64,000 bases of DNA from Armatimonadota bacterium (GCA_037138755.1 JBAXHT010000003.1:364398-428397), one strand, 5' to 3'; shown: positions 53,949 through 63,463, counted from the stretch's first letter. Translations and numbers: made by a program. Notes: generated from the letters alone by a model not told the origin.

Positions 53949-55045
53949 GAACCAAGATTGTTATCTGGCTATTTGTGATCGTTCTGCTCAGCGTTGCCGT
54001 GGTCCAAAGTGGCCGTTACAGCTTTGACTTGGACCATGGGCTTGAAAAGACTGGATCGAATGGAACCGCCGCCTTCGCCGCCCTTGTCACGGAATCCTTC
54101 CCTGGAACAAAGATCACCGACAAGGTTCCAAAAGACAAGCCGCTCATCGTGATCCCGTTCACTGAGGAATACAAGCGCGACCTCCGCGACTTCTTCCGCA
54201 AGGACGCACCAGGCGGAACCTACGTGCTCTTCCAAATAACTCGTTTCACGGATGAAAAGGCCAAAACGCCGGTGAGTGTTGTCAACACTGCCACCGGAGC
54301 GTCGCTCGGACAGTTGACGGGTTACTCAAACGAATGGTCAAGTTCCTGGTCAGACATCTTCGGAGAGGGGGATGGATCCTCTCCCGTCAAGAGTTGGTCT
54401 CCCACTTTTCTCAAGGAGCCAGATGAGTTCGATGTTATCTCAGCAGGCTCCGAGCTGGGCACCGTCGCCACGATGCAACACGCAGGCGACAAGACCATCT
54501 ACTACTTCGAGCAAGCATCGCACATCACAAACGGGCATCTAGCCGAGGCAAACAATGCTGATATTTTTCTCGGCTTTATCCAATCCGCGAACACCCAGAA
54601 ACGCCCGATCACGATCCTCAACACGTACCTCAACGCGGCAAACCAGCAGGGCCTCGTCGAGCGACTCGGGCCACTCTTCCACTCCGCGTGGAACCAGTTC
54701 TTAGTGCTTCTAGCAGTCGTGTTCCTCACCCTCAACATTCGCTTTGGCAAGACCCCAGAACCCCGGGCCGAGCAGCGTTCAGGCCGGGAGTTAGTCGATG
54801 GAGTTGGCAACTTCGCCCGACGAAAGGACCTCGGTCGCTGGGCCGTGCAGTGCGTCTACAACCAGACGATGATTGAGCTTGAACGACGGCACCGGACAAG
54901 CCGCCAACAGCTCCTGAACCGGCCCGAAGACTTTCTCACCCAGAATCAAGCGATTGCCCTGATCGAAGCCCAAGCTTCGTTGAGTAAAGACCTTTCTGCA
55001 AAAGACGCCCTCAACGTCTCGCGCCGCCTCCGAAGACTGGTATAA
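53945..55045 (+). CDS. DUF4350-domain membrane protein
   Basis: A 366-residue protein anchored by an N-terminal span (IVIWLFVIVLLSVAVV), an extracytoplasmic DUF4350 domain (about 35-235; ALVTESFPGTKI, KPLIVIPFTEEYKRDLRDFF) and a second span near 245-263 followed by a cytoplasmic tail. Start TTG 53945 overlaps the previous stop. DUF4350 domains resemble GATase/beta-propeller-associated folds of unknown activity. Operon companions are DUF4129 and a multi-span protein; MoxR ATPase and DUF58 genes usual in this neighbourhood are absent here. Confidence 0.72.
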   Translation: MRTKIVIWLFVIVLLSVAVVQSGRYSFDLDHGLEKTGSNGTAAFAALVTESFPGTKITDKVPKDKPLIVIPFTEEYKRDLRDFFRKDAPGGTYVLFQITRFTDEKAKTPVSVVNTATGASLGQLTGYSNEWSSSWSDIFGEGDGSSPVKSWSPTFLKEPDEFDVISAGSELGTVATMQHAGDKTIYYFEQASHITNGHLAEANNADIFLGFIQSANTQKRPITILNTYLNAANQQGLVERLGPLFHSAWNQFLVLLAVVFLTLNIRFGKTPEPRAEQRSGRELVDGVGNFARRKDLGRWAVQCVYNQTMIELERRHRTSRQQLLNRPEDFLTQNQAIALIEAQASLSKDLSAKDALNVSRRLRRLV

Positions 55046-55052
55046 CGAACCT

Positions 55053-55418
55053 ATGAAAGCCGTACTTTCCGTAGGTTTTGCCCTTATCTGCGCTCTGGGA
55101 ATGAGCCAAGGCGCCCCGGCCCAAGTTAACGCCGAGAAGCTGGCGAAGCTCAAAAAGACGTACGAGACCGCGAAGGCTGCCTCTGCAAAGAAGCCCAAGG
55201 ACGCCAAGCTCAAAAAGGCTTACGAAGAAGCGACTCTTGGCTACGGACTCGGTTGCATGTACAGCGAACTTCCTCCTCGCGAGAAGTACGTTTCGGCACT
55301 CCGCTACTTGCGCGAGACCACCAAGATCAACCCGAAGAACAAGGTCGCGAACGAGCAGATCAAGATGATCGAGTCAATCTACAAGCAAATGGGACGCCCG
55401 GTTCCAAAAACTGACTAA
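55053..55418 (+). CDS. small secreted TPR-like protein
   Basis: A 121-residue exported protein: signal peptide (1-23, MSQGAPAQ), then two helical hairpins with TPR-like sequence (LKKTYETAKAASAKKPKDAK; YVSALRYLRETTKINPKNKV). The last part reads like the final helix pair of a TPR. Lys/Ala-rich. It follows DUF4350 by 7 bases. Function unknown. Confidence 0.65.
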   Translation: MKAVLSVGFALICALGMSQGAPAQVNAEKLAKLKKTYETAKAASAKKPKDAKLKKAYEEATLGYGLGCMYSELPPREKYVSALRYLRETTKINPKNKVANEQIKMIESIYKQMGRPVPKTD

Positions 55419-55424
55419 GAGCAA

Positions 55425-57242
55425 GTGCCGCAACTCGACGCTGAGAAGCAACTGACCCTTTTTCGTGCCTACACTAAGTGGATGGCACTGCTTCTCAGTG
55501 CCCTCATTTTGCTTCCGACCCTGATCGGACTTGCCCTTAAGCCCGCCGGGCTTTACCTCGGGATTCAGTACAACTTCGATGACCACATGGTCTACGCAGG
55601 CTGGATGCGCCAGGCCATGGAAGGTCGAATCCTTTTCGAGAATCGCTTCACCACCGACCCACAACCCGGCCTGACGCTCCATCTTTACTTCCTGGTACTT
55701 GGCTGGGTGGCCAAGGTGGTCGGAATTCCGGTTGCGATGCATGCGGCGAGAGTCGGATTCACTTTCCTGTCCGTCATCCTGCTAGGAAGGCTGCTCGAGG
55801 CAGTTTCTGGAGACAACTTCCAGCGCAAAATCTCCCTTGCTCTCGCCATCTTTGGAGGTGGGCTCGGGTTCACCGTCTGGCACAACTTCGGCGTGGCCAT
55901 CGTTAAGCCCGTGGGCGGTCCGCTTGCCGGTTGGATGCTATCCCGGCTACCCACCGACGTGTGGCAGCCAGAAGGCTATTTTTTCTATTCGGCCCTCACC
56001 AATAGCCTATTCATGGTGAGCCTATGCTTGATCCTGGGGACGTTTCTCAACATCCTCCGAGTCCGCGACAACAAAGCCGCGATCTGGCGGGGCGCACTCT
56101 GTTTTGGGGTGTTGATGAACATCCATAGCTACGACGTTCTGCTGGTTTCACTAGTCATGCTCGCCGTCCCGCTCGCTCTTTTCAAGAGCGGCACTCTCAC
56201 AAAACAGTGGGTCGGGCGGGCCCTTCTGATCGCCATGGGAGCGGTCCCGTTTGCGCTATGGTTCATCTATGTCTTGAAGAATGACCCAGTCTTCCAAGCC
56301 CGAGCCGCGACCCTCACTTACTCTCCAAACTTCCGGCAGCTCCTGTTTGGGTTCATTCCCCTCATTTTCTTCGGGTTCTTTGGGTTAGGCAAAGCTGGCA
56401 AGACCCAGCGGGCTGGGCTCGTAGCCTTGGCCGTCCTGCTCAGTGTCCTTTTCCTTTACGCCGCTAATCCCGAATTCCTTCAAGACGGCTACTTCCTCAC
56501 TCCCGTCACCTTCACAGTCTGCTTCGTAGGGATTCTCGGAATCGTCTATCTCCAGCGAACGAATCAACCGGCGTATGCATTCATTCTTTGCTGGGCACTC
56601 GTCGGTCTGATCGCACCGTACTTCCCTGCCCTTTTCCAGCGGAAGCTGACCATGATGCTCGGCATCCCGTGGGGAATTCTTGCCGGGATGGGGATTGCCA
56701 ATCTTATCGCCCAGCGCGATCGAGGCCAGCGAAACTTGCTCAGCTCGCTCGTGATCCTAATCTGCTCGGCGACGGGCATCCAGTGGGTTCAGCGAGAGAT
56801 CAATTTGGCCCGAAACAACGTCAGCAATACCACGGTTCACGCCGTGACCCAGCCTCCGGAGGTCGCTAAAATGATCGAACTCCTTGCGCCGTTGGGGCGT
56901 GAGGCGGTTATCGCAAGTCTTCCAGGTTCGCCATCTCCCGCTCAAGACGAAGCTGGCACAAAGCTCATCGATATCTACAACACGCCGGCGATCCCAGATC
57001 TCAACCCGGTATTCGTGGGACTGGCAGGAACCCGTGCTTACGCCGGTCACTGGAGCGAGACTCCGTCCTACGGAGATCGAAGGAACACTCTAGTCAAAGC
57101 GTTGCGATCAACAGATGCAAGCGCGGCACTAAAGAGCTTGGGCGTTACCCACGTCATCCACTTCAAGCCGATCAACTCGATTGCTGCCCCTCAGGGTGAG
57201 ACGCTCGTCGACGGTGAAACGTTCGCGTTGATTAAGCTGTAA
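55425..57242 (+). CDS. large membrane protein, GT-C glycosyltransferase-like
   Basis: A 605-residue integral membrane protein with about 11-12 spans and a C-terminal soluble domain (about 480-605). The early loop between spans 1 and 2 has YNFDDHMVYAGWMRQAMEG, with a D-D/E-like acidic cluster reminiscent of GT-C (PMT/ArnT-like) enzymes. This suggests transfer of sugars from lipid carriers. The soluble tail includes GREAVIASLPGSPSPAQDEAG and VTHVIHFKPIN. Start GTG 55425, 6 bases after the TPR gene. Classification is tentative. Confidence 0.55.
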   Translation: MPQLDAEKQLTLFRAYTKWMALLLSALILLPTLIGLALKPAGLYLGIQYNFDDHMVYAGWMRQAMEGRILFENRFTTDPQPGLTLHLYFLVLGWVAKVVGIPVAMHAARVGFTFLSVILLGRLLEAVSGDNFQRKISLALAIFGGGLGFTVWHNFGVAIVKPVGGPLAGWMLSRLPTDVWQPEGYFFYSALTNSLFMVSLCLILGTFLNILRVRDNKAAIWRGALCFGVLMNIHSYDVLLVSLVMLAVPLALFKSGTLTKQWVGRALLIAMGAVPFALWFIYVLKNDPVFQARAATLTYSPNFRQLLFGFIPLIFFGFFGLGKAGKTQRAGLVALAVLLSVLFLYAANPEFLQDGYFLTPVTFTVCFVGILGIVYLQRTNQPAYAFILCWALVGLIAPYFPALFQRKLTMMLGIPWGILAGMGIANLIAQRDRGQRNLLSSLVILICSATGIQWVQREINLARNNVSNTTVHAVTQPPEVAKMIELLAPLGREAVIASLPGSPSPAQDEAGTKLIDIYNTPAIPDLNPVFVGLAGTRAYAGHWSETPSYGDRRNTLVKALRSTDASAALKSLGVTHVIHFKPINSIAAPQGETLVDGETFALIKL

Positions 57243-57316
57243 CTCGGAAGCGAGAAGGTGCGACTGCTGCAGTAGTCGTTGACCGGATTTACTCGGGAGC
57301 AGGGTCTGACTTCCAA

Positions 57317-58030
57317 CTAAACCTTCGGCGTGGCCAGTTGACGCACCATCGAAGCCGTCTCGCCTTCAGCCTTCACCGCTCCCGGCTTGTGCATCAGGAA
57401 GCCAGCAATGACACCCCATCCGAGTAGAGTTAGCCCGACAAAGACCAAAGCGGAAATCTTCTGAATTCGAGTCTGAGCTTCGTCCGAGACTGTAATGCCC
57501 CAACGAATGCAGAAATTCCAGATTCCATAGCCCAAGTGATAAGAAGAAGCCAAAATTCCCGTTGCGTAAACCAGAATCCAGAGCGGGTTCTGGAAGAATT
57601 CGTGCCATGCCGCGTACTTTAGCCGCTCAACATCTCCGGTCGCATACTTGTAGCCGGTGGTCGAAAGAGAGTGATAAATCAAGAAGGCAAAGATCACAAG
57701 CCCCGAAACCCGTTGCAGGAAGAACATTCGGTTGTGTGACCACTTGTACTTCGTTGTGAAGTAGTTGTTCTCCGCCCGCGAGACGATGAAAACTCCGTAA
57801 ATCGCGTGGAACAGTAGAGGAAGCCAAATCGCGACAATCTCCATCGCCAACAGGACGTGCTTTGGAATCCCCTCAAAAAACTGAATGACCCCGTTGAACT
57901 GCGCTTCACCGGCAATTGCGAAGCTGTTCAGTGCAAGGTGCTGCACCATGTAGTAGCCCACCGGAATCACGCCCGTTATCGAGTGAATCCGGTGCAGAAC
58001 GTAGTTTTCCTTTGTGAGCGACAGTGCCAT
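57317..58030 (-). CDS. sdhC: succinate dehydrogenase cytochrome b subunit (SdhC, Bacillus type)
   Basis: A 237-residue five-span cytochrome b558-type SdhC. It anchors succinate dehydrogenase or fumarate reductase and binds heme and menaquinone. Family motifs are LHRIHSITGVIPVGYYMVQHL at the start and SGLVIFAFLIYHS, with the His residues expected as heme ligands (His13, His16, His31 and later HLGYGIWN). No sdhA or sdhB lies next to it, which is unusual since these genes are normally one operon. The minus-strand neighbour downstream is absent. Confidence 0.9.
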   Translation of the reverse strand: MALSLTKENYVLHRIHSITGVIPVGYYMVQHLALNSFAIAGEAQFNGVIQFFEGIPKHVLLAMEIVAIWLPLLFHAIYGVFIVSRAENNYFTTKYKWSHNRMFFLQRVSGLVIFAFLIYHSLSTTGYKYATGDVERLKYAAWHEFFQNPLWILVYATGILASSYHLGYGIWNFCIRWGITVSDEAQTRIQKISALVFVGLTLLGWGVIAGFLMHKPGAVKAEGETASMVRQLATPKV

Positions 58031-58079
58031 CTTTATCGGTTAAGGTTACCCTCGCATCAATCTACGAGCGGTAATCTAG

Positions 58080-59375
<1,296 letters not shown>

Positions 59376-59404
59376 GTCATCGTTACAGGATTCTGAGTCC
59401 AAAC

Positions 59405-59430
59405 GGGGAGCCATCCGGCTCCCCTTTTCT
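59405..59430 (+). terminator. intrinsic terminator of eno
   Basis: GGGGAGCC (59405-59412) and GGCTCCCC (59417-59424) form a perfect 8-bp stem with a 4-base loop, followed by TTTTCT. Confidence 0.9.
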
Positions 59431-59537
59431 GTTCGACCAACCTCATGCCTCCCCGAAAGCATCGATCTCGGCCGTGGCCTATCTCTGCAAGTAACTGGGA
59501 CAACCTAGTCTGCGCTTCTGCGCTTTCAGCAAGGTGC

Positions 59538-59795
59538 TCATCTCAAATAGTTCCACCAGACCCAAACCGCAATAACAGCCAACCACCAAGCCGCGATCAG
59601 CAGCGGATAGCGCAAGTAGCACCGGCTCTCTCGCTTCCCTTTCCACCAGGCCCACAGGTAGAGGCTAGCGGTGAGAAGGGCGGCTAGTGGGAGTGCGTAC
59701 CGACCGGCCAGGAGGGAGAATGTCGCAATTTTGCAGTAGGTGAAGGCAAGTCGCTCCGTCTTGTTGGCTAACTCGTCGTAACCGGGTTCAGTCAT
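59538..59795 (-). CDS. small membrane protein E of the zinc-ribbon operon
   Basis: An 85-residue protein: an acidic N-terminal stretch (MTEPGYDELANKTERLAF), then two membrane segments (SLLAGRYALPLAALLTASLY; YLLIAAWWLAVIAVWVWW) with a basic loop between. The ATG at 59795 overlaps the previous stop as ATGA, fixing this start. It is the last gene of the compact minus-strand set. No homology recognised. Confidence 0.62.
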   Translation of the reverse strand: MTEPGYDELANKTERLAFTYCKIATFSLLAGRYALPLAALLTASLYLWAWWKGKRESRCYLRYPLLIAAWWLAVIAVWVWWNYLR

Positions 59796-60034
59796 TTCGT
59801 AAGTCTCTCCGAAATCGCGCGACAGATTTCCCAGATAACCCACCCCAGGGCGATGGTTCCGCCCAAGACCCAGGACCCAAGCCAGAAGAACAGTGCAGTG
59901 TTAGTGACGTCCGGCTTCGTCTCCATCCCGCCACCGAGTGTCACGCAAGTTCCGCAACTCAGCAGCGGGATAACCAGCCCGAGGACTAAGATTGCCCCGA
60001 GCAACTTCCAGCGGAGGGCGGACAGAGGCTTCAT
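59792..60034 (-). CDS. small membrane protein D of the zinc-ribbon operon
   Basis: An 80-residue protein with two membrane segments (LLGAILVLGLVIPLLSCGTC; LGSWVLGGTIALGWVIWEIC). ATG 60034 is preceded by a purine-rich GGAAGAA; TTG 60052 is an alternative that would leave only a 5-base gap to the upstream gene. Two Cys face each other in SCGTC. Its stop overlaps the next start by 4 bases. No known family. Confidence 0.6.
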   Translation of the reverse strand: MKPLSALRWKLLGAILVLGLVIPLLSCGTCVTLGGGMETKPDVTNTALFFWLGSWVLGGTIALGWVIWEICRAISERLTK

Positions 60035-60057
60035 TTCTTCCAACTTACCCAAGCGGG

Positions 60058-60351
60058 CTACTTGCGGTCATCAAATCTGGAGGCGACCAGACCAGCCACT
60101 GCAAGAACAATTCCAATGGCAATGGATGGATAAACGACGAACATCTGGCCAAAGAACTGACTTTCTTGGTTGGAACTGGAGCACATCCCCCAGAAAGCAA
60201 GCGGTCCTAGGACCGCAGCAAAGAATCCTGCCCAAACCAAGAAGTGCAATCCGAACAACTTGGGCACTCGGGAGCGGTTCTCGCCCCAGCCGCAAGTATC
60301 GCATGTTCCTCTAACGTTGAGAGGGTTACCACAGACCGGACATTGCCTCAC
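60058..60351 (-). CDS. zinc-ribbon membrane protein C
   Basis: A 97-residue protein starting at GTG 60351, which overlaps the preceding stop as GTGA. Residues 3-20 are a compact zinc ribbon (CPVCGNPLNVRGTCDTCG). Two membrane segments follow (LFGLHFLVWAGFFAAVLGPL; VYPSIAIGIVLAVAGLVA). Cytoplasmic zinc ribbon plus two spans is a form seen in many uncharacterised bacterial proteins. An upstream in-frame extension to 60588 is only antiframe sequence. Confidence 0.65.
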   Translation of the reverse strand: MRQCPVCGNPLNVRGTCDTCGWGENRSRVPKLFGLHFLVWAGFFAAVLGPLAFWGMCSSSNQESQFFGQMFVVYPSIAIGIVLAVAGLVASRFDDRK

Positions 60352-60827
60352 CGATACCTCCGAACATACCAAACCCAGCCCCAGATGTAAAGGGCAAGGA
60401 AGACGACGATTAGGATGGTCATCAGGACGCCGGAAGGATCGGCCGCCCCGATCATGCAGGGGCCGCAGCAGACGCAGCTCGTCGAGAGCATCAGGAGCGA
60501 GAAGGCGACAAGCCGTTCCCACATTCCCGGTGCTTTGTAACCACAGCTCCAACAGTGCGTCGAGGCCGCCCGTTGAGCCGCGCCGCATTTGGAGCAGTGC
60601 GGGTCATTTGAGCGCGGGTAATCGGCATACGGCTTCTTCCCAACCGGGATGGGCAATTCTAATTCTGGAGCAGATGGACTTAGCTCTACGGCGCGCTCTG
60701 CCATTGTTGGACCCGTGACCGGCTGATCCCAAACAAATCTGGGAATCTTGGTATCGCACTGCTCACAATGCGTCTGGCCCGGAAACACTTCGAATCCGCA
60801 TCGATTGCAATAGAATCTTGGATTCAT
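60348..60827 (-). CDS. double zinc-ribbon membrane protein B
   Basis: A 159-residue protein from ATG 60827, overlapping the preceding stop (ATGA). It carries two CxxC pairs in an N-terminal ribbon (CNRCGFEVFPGQTHCEQC), a Pro-rich linker, a second ribbon (CSKCGAAQRAASTHCWSC) and two membrane segments (about 107-130 and 135-155) rich in Cys (CVCCGPC). The two ribbons look like a duplication. No catalytic motif. Role unknown; zinc ribbons here may bind partner proteins. Confidence 0.66.
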   Translation of the reverse strand: MNPRFYCNRCGFEVFPGQTHCEQCDTKIPRFVWDQPVTGPTMAERAVELSPSAPELELPIPVGKKPYADYPRSNDPHCSKCGAAQRAASTHCWSCGYKAPGMWERLVAFSLLMLSTSCVCCGPCMIGAADPSGVLMTILIVVFLALYIWGWVWYVRRYR

Positions 60828-61267
60828 CGAAGTACCATCCATCCAAGCTTAACCACGCCAAAAACCACTAGTAAGAGTGCAACGAGACGCCCGATATCCC
60901 AAAGTGCCTCAACTCGGGCAGATACAAGGAACATTACGATCGCCGAAAAGCACATGAGCAGCGTCCAGAATGGCGCAATCCGAAGACCCGCCAACCGCTC
61001 ATGACGCTGTCTCCTCTTGTCCCGCCACGCCCTAACAACACCATATGCCGAACTTGGCAGACCGATGACCAACCCAGCCAGCAGTGAACCAAAAGCCATT
61101 CTTCCGTAGGTGTCAAATCGCTCCCGTTGTTGTGCGGCCTGATGCCAACTCCCTAACTCGACTTCACAGGAACCGATCACAACAAGCGGGATCCCCAATA
61201 GCATGACCAGTGAAGTTGCAATTAGACTCCACTCCGAACGACTCCATGACCGAAAACATCTCACCAC
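60824..61267 (-). CDS. four-span membrane protein A of the zinc-ribbon operon
   Basis: A 147-residue membrane protein with four spans (about 15-33, 55-75, 97-115 and 125-145) and a basic loop (RAWRDKRRQRHERLAG). Start GTG 61267, 31 bases after the Lgt-like stop, with GGAG before it. Its stop overlaps gene B. It could belong to the same transcript as the radical SAM and Lgt-like genes. No family recognised. Confidence 0.6.
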   Translation of the reverse strand: MVRCFRSWSRSEWSLIATSLVMLLGIPLVVIGSCEVELGSWHQAAQQRERFDTYGRMAFGSLLAGLVIGLPSSAYGVVRAWRDKRRQRHERLAGLRIAPFWTLLMCFSAIVMFLVSARVEALWDIGRLVALLLVVFGVVKLGWMVLR

Positions 61268-61298
61268 ACGAGTTCTCCGCCGCAGGAATAACTTTGAG

Positions 61299-61946
61299 TC
61301 AAGGTTGAGGTTTCGCAGAATTCACCTCCCGCCACTTCACGACCCCGTACGCCACGACCCCCAAGCCAGCCCACTGCGCCACCGAAATCCCCGGACCCGA
61401 TGCCGACTCCCGAAAGAACTCAATCACAATCCGGCTCAACCCCCATCCCATCAAGAACAGCGGCCAAACGGGCCACTGGGAGCGCTTCCAAAACAGCACC
61501 CCAAACAGCACCAGCGCGGACCCCGCCATCATCAATTGAGTTGGATAGTGCCCCCAACTACAGGCTCTTCCGCCGCAACACCCGTTGAAGTAGCACCCGA
61601 TCCGCCCAAAAACCTCCCCCGCCGGAATCGCCAGAGCCCATAGCGGCCCCGTCGAATACCTCACCCCCATCCGCCGCTTCGCGATCTCTACCGCCACCAA
61701 TCCGCCGATCACCCCGCCGAGAATGGTTCGCCCACCGTAAAGCGGGTTCAAAACCGTTATAAACGATCCGCCTTGAACCACTCGCTCCACAACCCGAGCC
61801 ACCAAAACCCCAAAGACCGCCCCAACCAACATGATCGAGAGCGTCCCCGAAGTGTCCAGCCGCATTTCTTTTGCTCGCCACCAGTACACAGCGATTCCGA
61901 CGAAGAAGCCGAGAGCCGTGAACAATGAGCCGAAGGCAGGGTTCAC
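61299..61946 (-). CDS. Lgt-like membrane transferase
   Basis: A 215-residue integral membrane protein resembling prolipoprotein diacylglyceryl transferase (Lgt). The signature region RILGGVIGG-like is GRTILGGVIGGL, followed by the Lgt core GEVFGRIGCYFNGCC, where the Arg-Ile-Gly and Asn-Gly match the G-R-x-G-N-F-x-N-G-E motif in part (the Glu is replaced by Cys-Cys). It is shorter than true Lgt. Lgt moves diacylglyceryl from phosphatidylglycerol to a Cys thiol; substrate here unknown. Start GTG 61946 overlaps the radical SAM stop (GTGA). Confidence 0.72.
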   Translation of the reverse strand: MNPAFGSLFTALGFFVGIAVYWWRAKEMRLDTSGTLSIMLVGAVFGVLVARVVERVVQGGSFITVLNPLYGGRTILGGVIGGLVAVEIAKRRMGVRYSTGPLWALAIPAGEVFGRIGCYFNGCCGGRACSWGHYPTQLMMAGSALVLFGVLFWKRSQWPVWPLFLMGWGLSRIVIEFFRESASGPGISVAQWAGLGVVAYGVVKWREVNSAKPQP

Positions 61947-63463
61947 TCAATCACCCTCAAATTGGACTCACGTTGAGGAAAATCGGTCGCATCTTCGAAC
62001 ATCCACCGCCAGCAGAACGAGTAGCGACGGGGGTCATCTTCAAAAGTCCCCACATGCACACAACACTGCCGAATCCGCGCCTCATGAAACGTATGCGCGT
62101 CCATGAACATTTTCACAGTCACCCGAAACGTTCGAGTCGCGAGCTGATCGTCCAGCGAAGACGCCCCCCGAAATTTCGCCCAAAGCCCGCCCATCAAATC
62201 CGTCAGCCCCGGAACGCAGTCGCACATCGTCAGCAGATCCTTCGCCACTTGCAACGACGACGCCCGCTGCTGCTCGCTCAGTAACCGAGTCAGAACTCCT
62301 GAGCGAACCATGGACTGCACCGACTCCCGCATATTCTCAAACGAAATCGTATTCGCGGCTAGGTGAATCCAGTTCTTCATCTCGTCTCGTCCAATCATCG
62401 AGACAATCGACTTCCACTCATCCTGCTTGTCGCGCACCAGGTACGCGATGTCGCAACAGTCCTTATGCGAACATGGCAACGGAATGAAATCTTCTCCCTT
62501 CAGATAGGGCGAGAGACGCTTGATGACACCCGTAGGAGTCAGCCTATTGATGGGATCGATACCTGAGTTGCGACCCGACCCAAACACTGGTTGAAACGCG
62601 ATTCCTGAGCAATACTTCGTGTCCAACCCGAGCGCCAAAACGTCGCCCAACTGGTCGTCGTTGACCCCCATCTTCGCCGTGCACACTAGCGTAGTGAACA
62701 CGCGAGCTGCGTCCAACTTCGCCAAAATCCTGTTCTTCTCCGCCAAAACATCCTCAGCTCGAAGTTCCTGATAAACCGCGGATGTCAGCCCGTCGAACTG
62801 AAGATAGACCTCTACTCGATCTCGATGATCGGAGAGGAACTTGACGAACGCTTCATCTCGATCCACGCGCCTCCCGTTGGTATTCAGCATCACTCGCGTG
62901 ATCGGCCGCTCGCAAAGCCGAAGAATCAACTCTTCAAGGTCGCGCCGCAGCGTCGGTTCGCCACCGCTGAGCATCACCACGCTCAGTTTGCCGCCTTCCC
63001 TCGCGATTGCCGTATCAACGGTATGAAGCAGGGCATCCAGAGATGGCCCCTTCAAAGCCGAACCGGGATCAAGTGCTGACGCGAAGCAAGTAGGACATTT
63101 GTAGTTACAGTTCTCCGTGATGTTCAGAAGCAATATGCACGAATGCTGACCGTGCCCCGCCGGAAGCCCGAGGCGATACCCATCAGGAAAACCCGCGAAA
63201 TTATCCGCCCGATCCGGAGTTACTTCCAGCGTCGGAGTCTGCCAACCAGCTCTCGACCTCCAAGTCGCAGCATCTTCCTCGTACAAGCTCTCCGTCTCGC
63301 CATGCCGACGGCACCACCGCCGCATCCAAATCGAATCGTCGTGGGAAACCAGCATCCCATCCACAAAAGTCTCCGCTCCCCGAGAGTCCAGCGGCCCTTC
63401 GTGAGCGCAGTGCGGGCATACTGTCCGCGTATACTCCTCGATCGTGTAGGGGCGGGCGTTCAT
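61943..63463 (-). CDS. MJ0619/Tes-type radical SAM protein
   Basis: A 506-residue radical SAM enzyme. An N-terminal cysteine region (CPHC at 16-19, Cys51) precedes the 4Fe-4S motif Cys119-x3-Cys123-x2-Cys126 (CNYKCPTC). The SAM barrel has LSGGEPTLRRDLEELI, VYLQFDGLTSAVYQELR, GVNDDQLGDV and FQPVFGSGR. The late part contains PCSHKDCC and RQCCVHVG, extra Cys sets for further clusters. This pattern is that of the MJ0619 family, which includes archaeal tetraether synthase (Tes), joining lipid tails, and bacterial homologues proposed for membrane-spanning lipids. TATACT (63478-63473) is 9 bases before the ATG. Substrate here is inferred only. Confidence 0.8.
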   Translation of the reverse strand: MNARPYTIEEYTRTVCPHCAHEGPLDSRGAETFVDGMLVSHDDSIWMRRWCRRHGETESLYEEDAATWRSRAGWQTPTLEVTPDRADNFAGFPDGYRLGLPAGHGQHSCILLLNITENCNYKCPTCFASALDPGSALKGPSLDALLHTVDTAIAREGGKLSVVMLSGGEPTLRRDLEELILRLCERPITRVMLNTNGRRVDRDEAFVKFLSDHRDRVEVYLQFDGLTSAVYQELRAEDVLAEKNRILAKLDAARVFTTLVCTAKMGVNDDQLGDVLALGLDTKYCSGIAFQPVFGSGRNSGIDPINRLTPTGVIKRLSPYLKGEDFIPLPCSHKDCCDIAYLVRDKQDEWKSIVSMIGRDEMKNWIHLAANTISFENMRESVQSMVRSGVLTRLLSEQQRASSLQVAKDLLTMCDCVPGLTDLMGGLWAKFRGASSLDDQLATRTFRVTVKMFMDAHTFHEARIRQCCVHVGTFEDDPRRYSFCWRWMFEDATDFPQRESNLRVIE

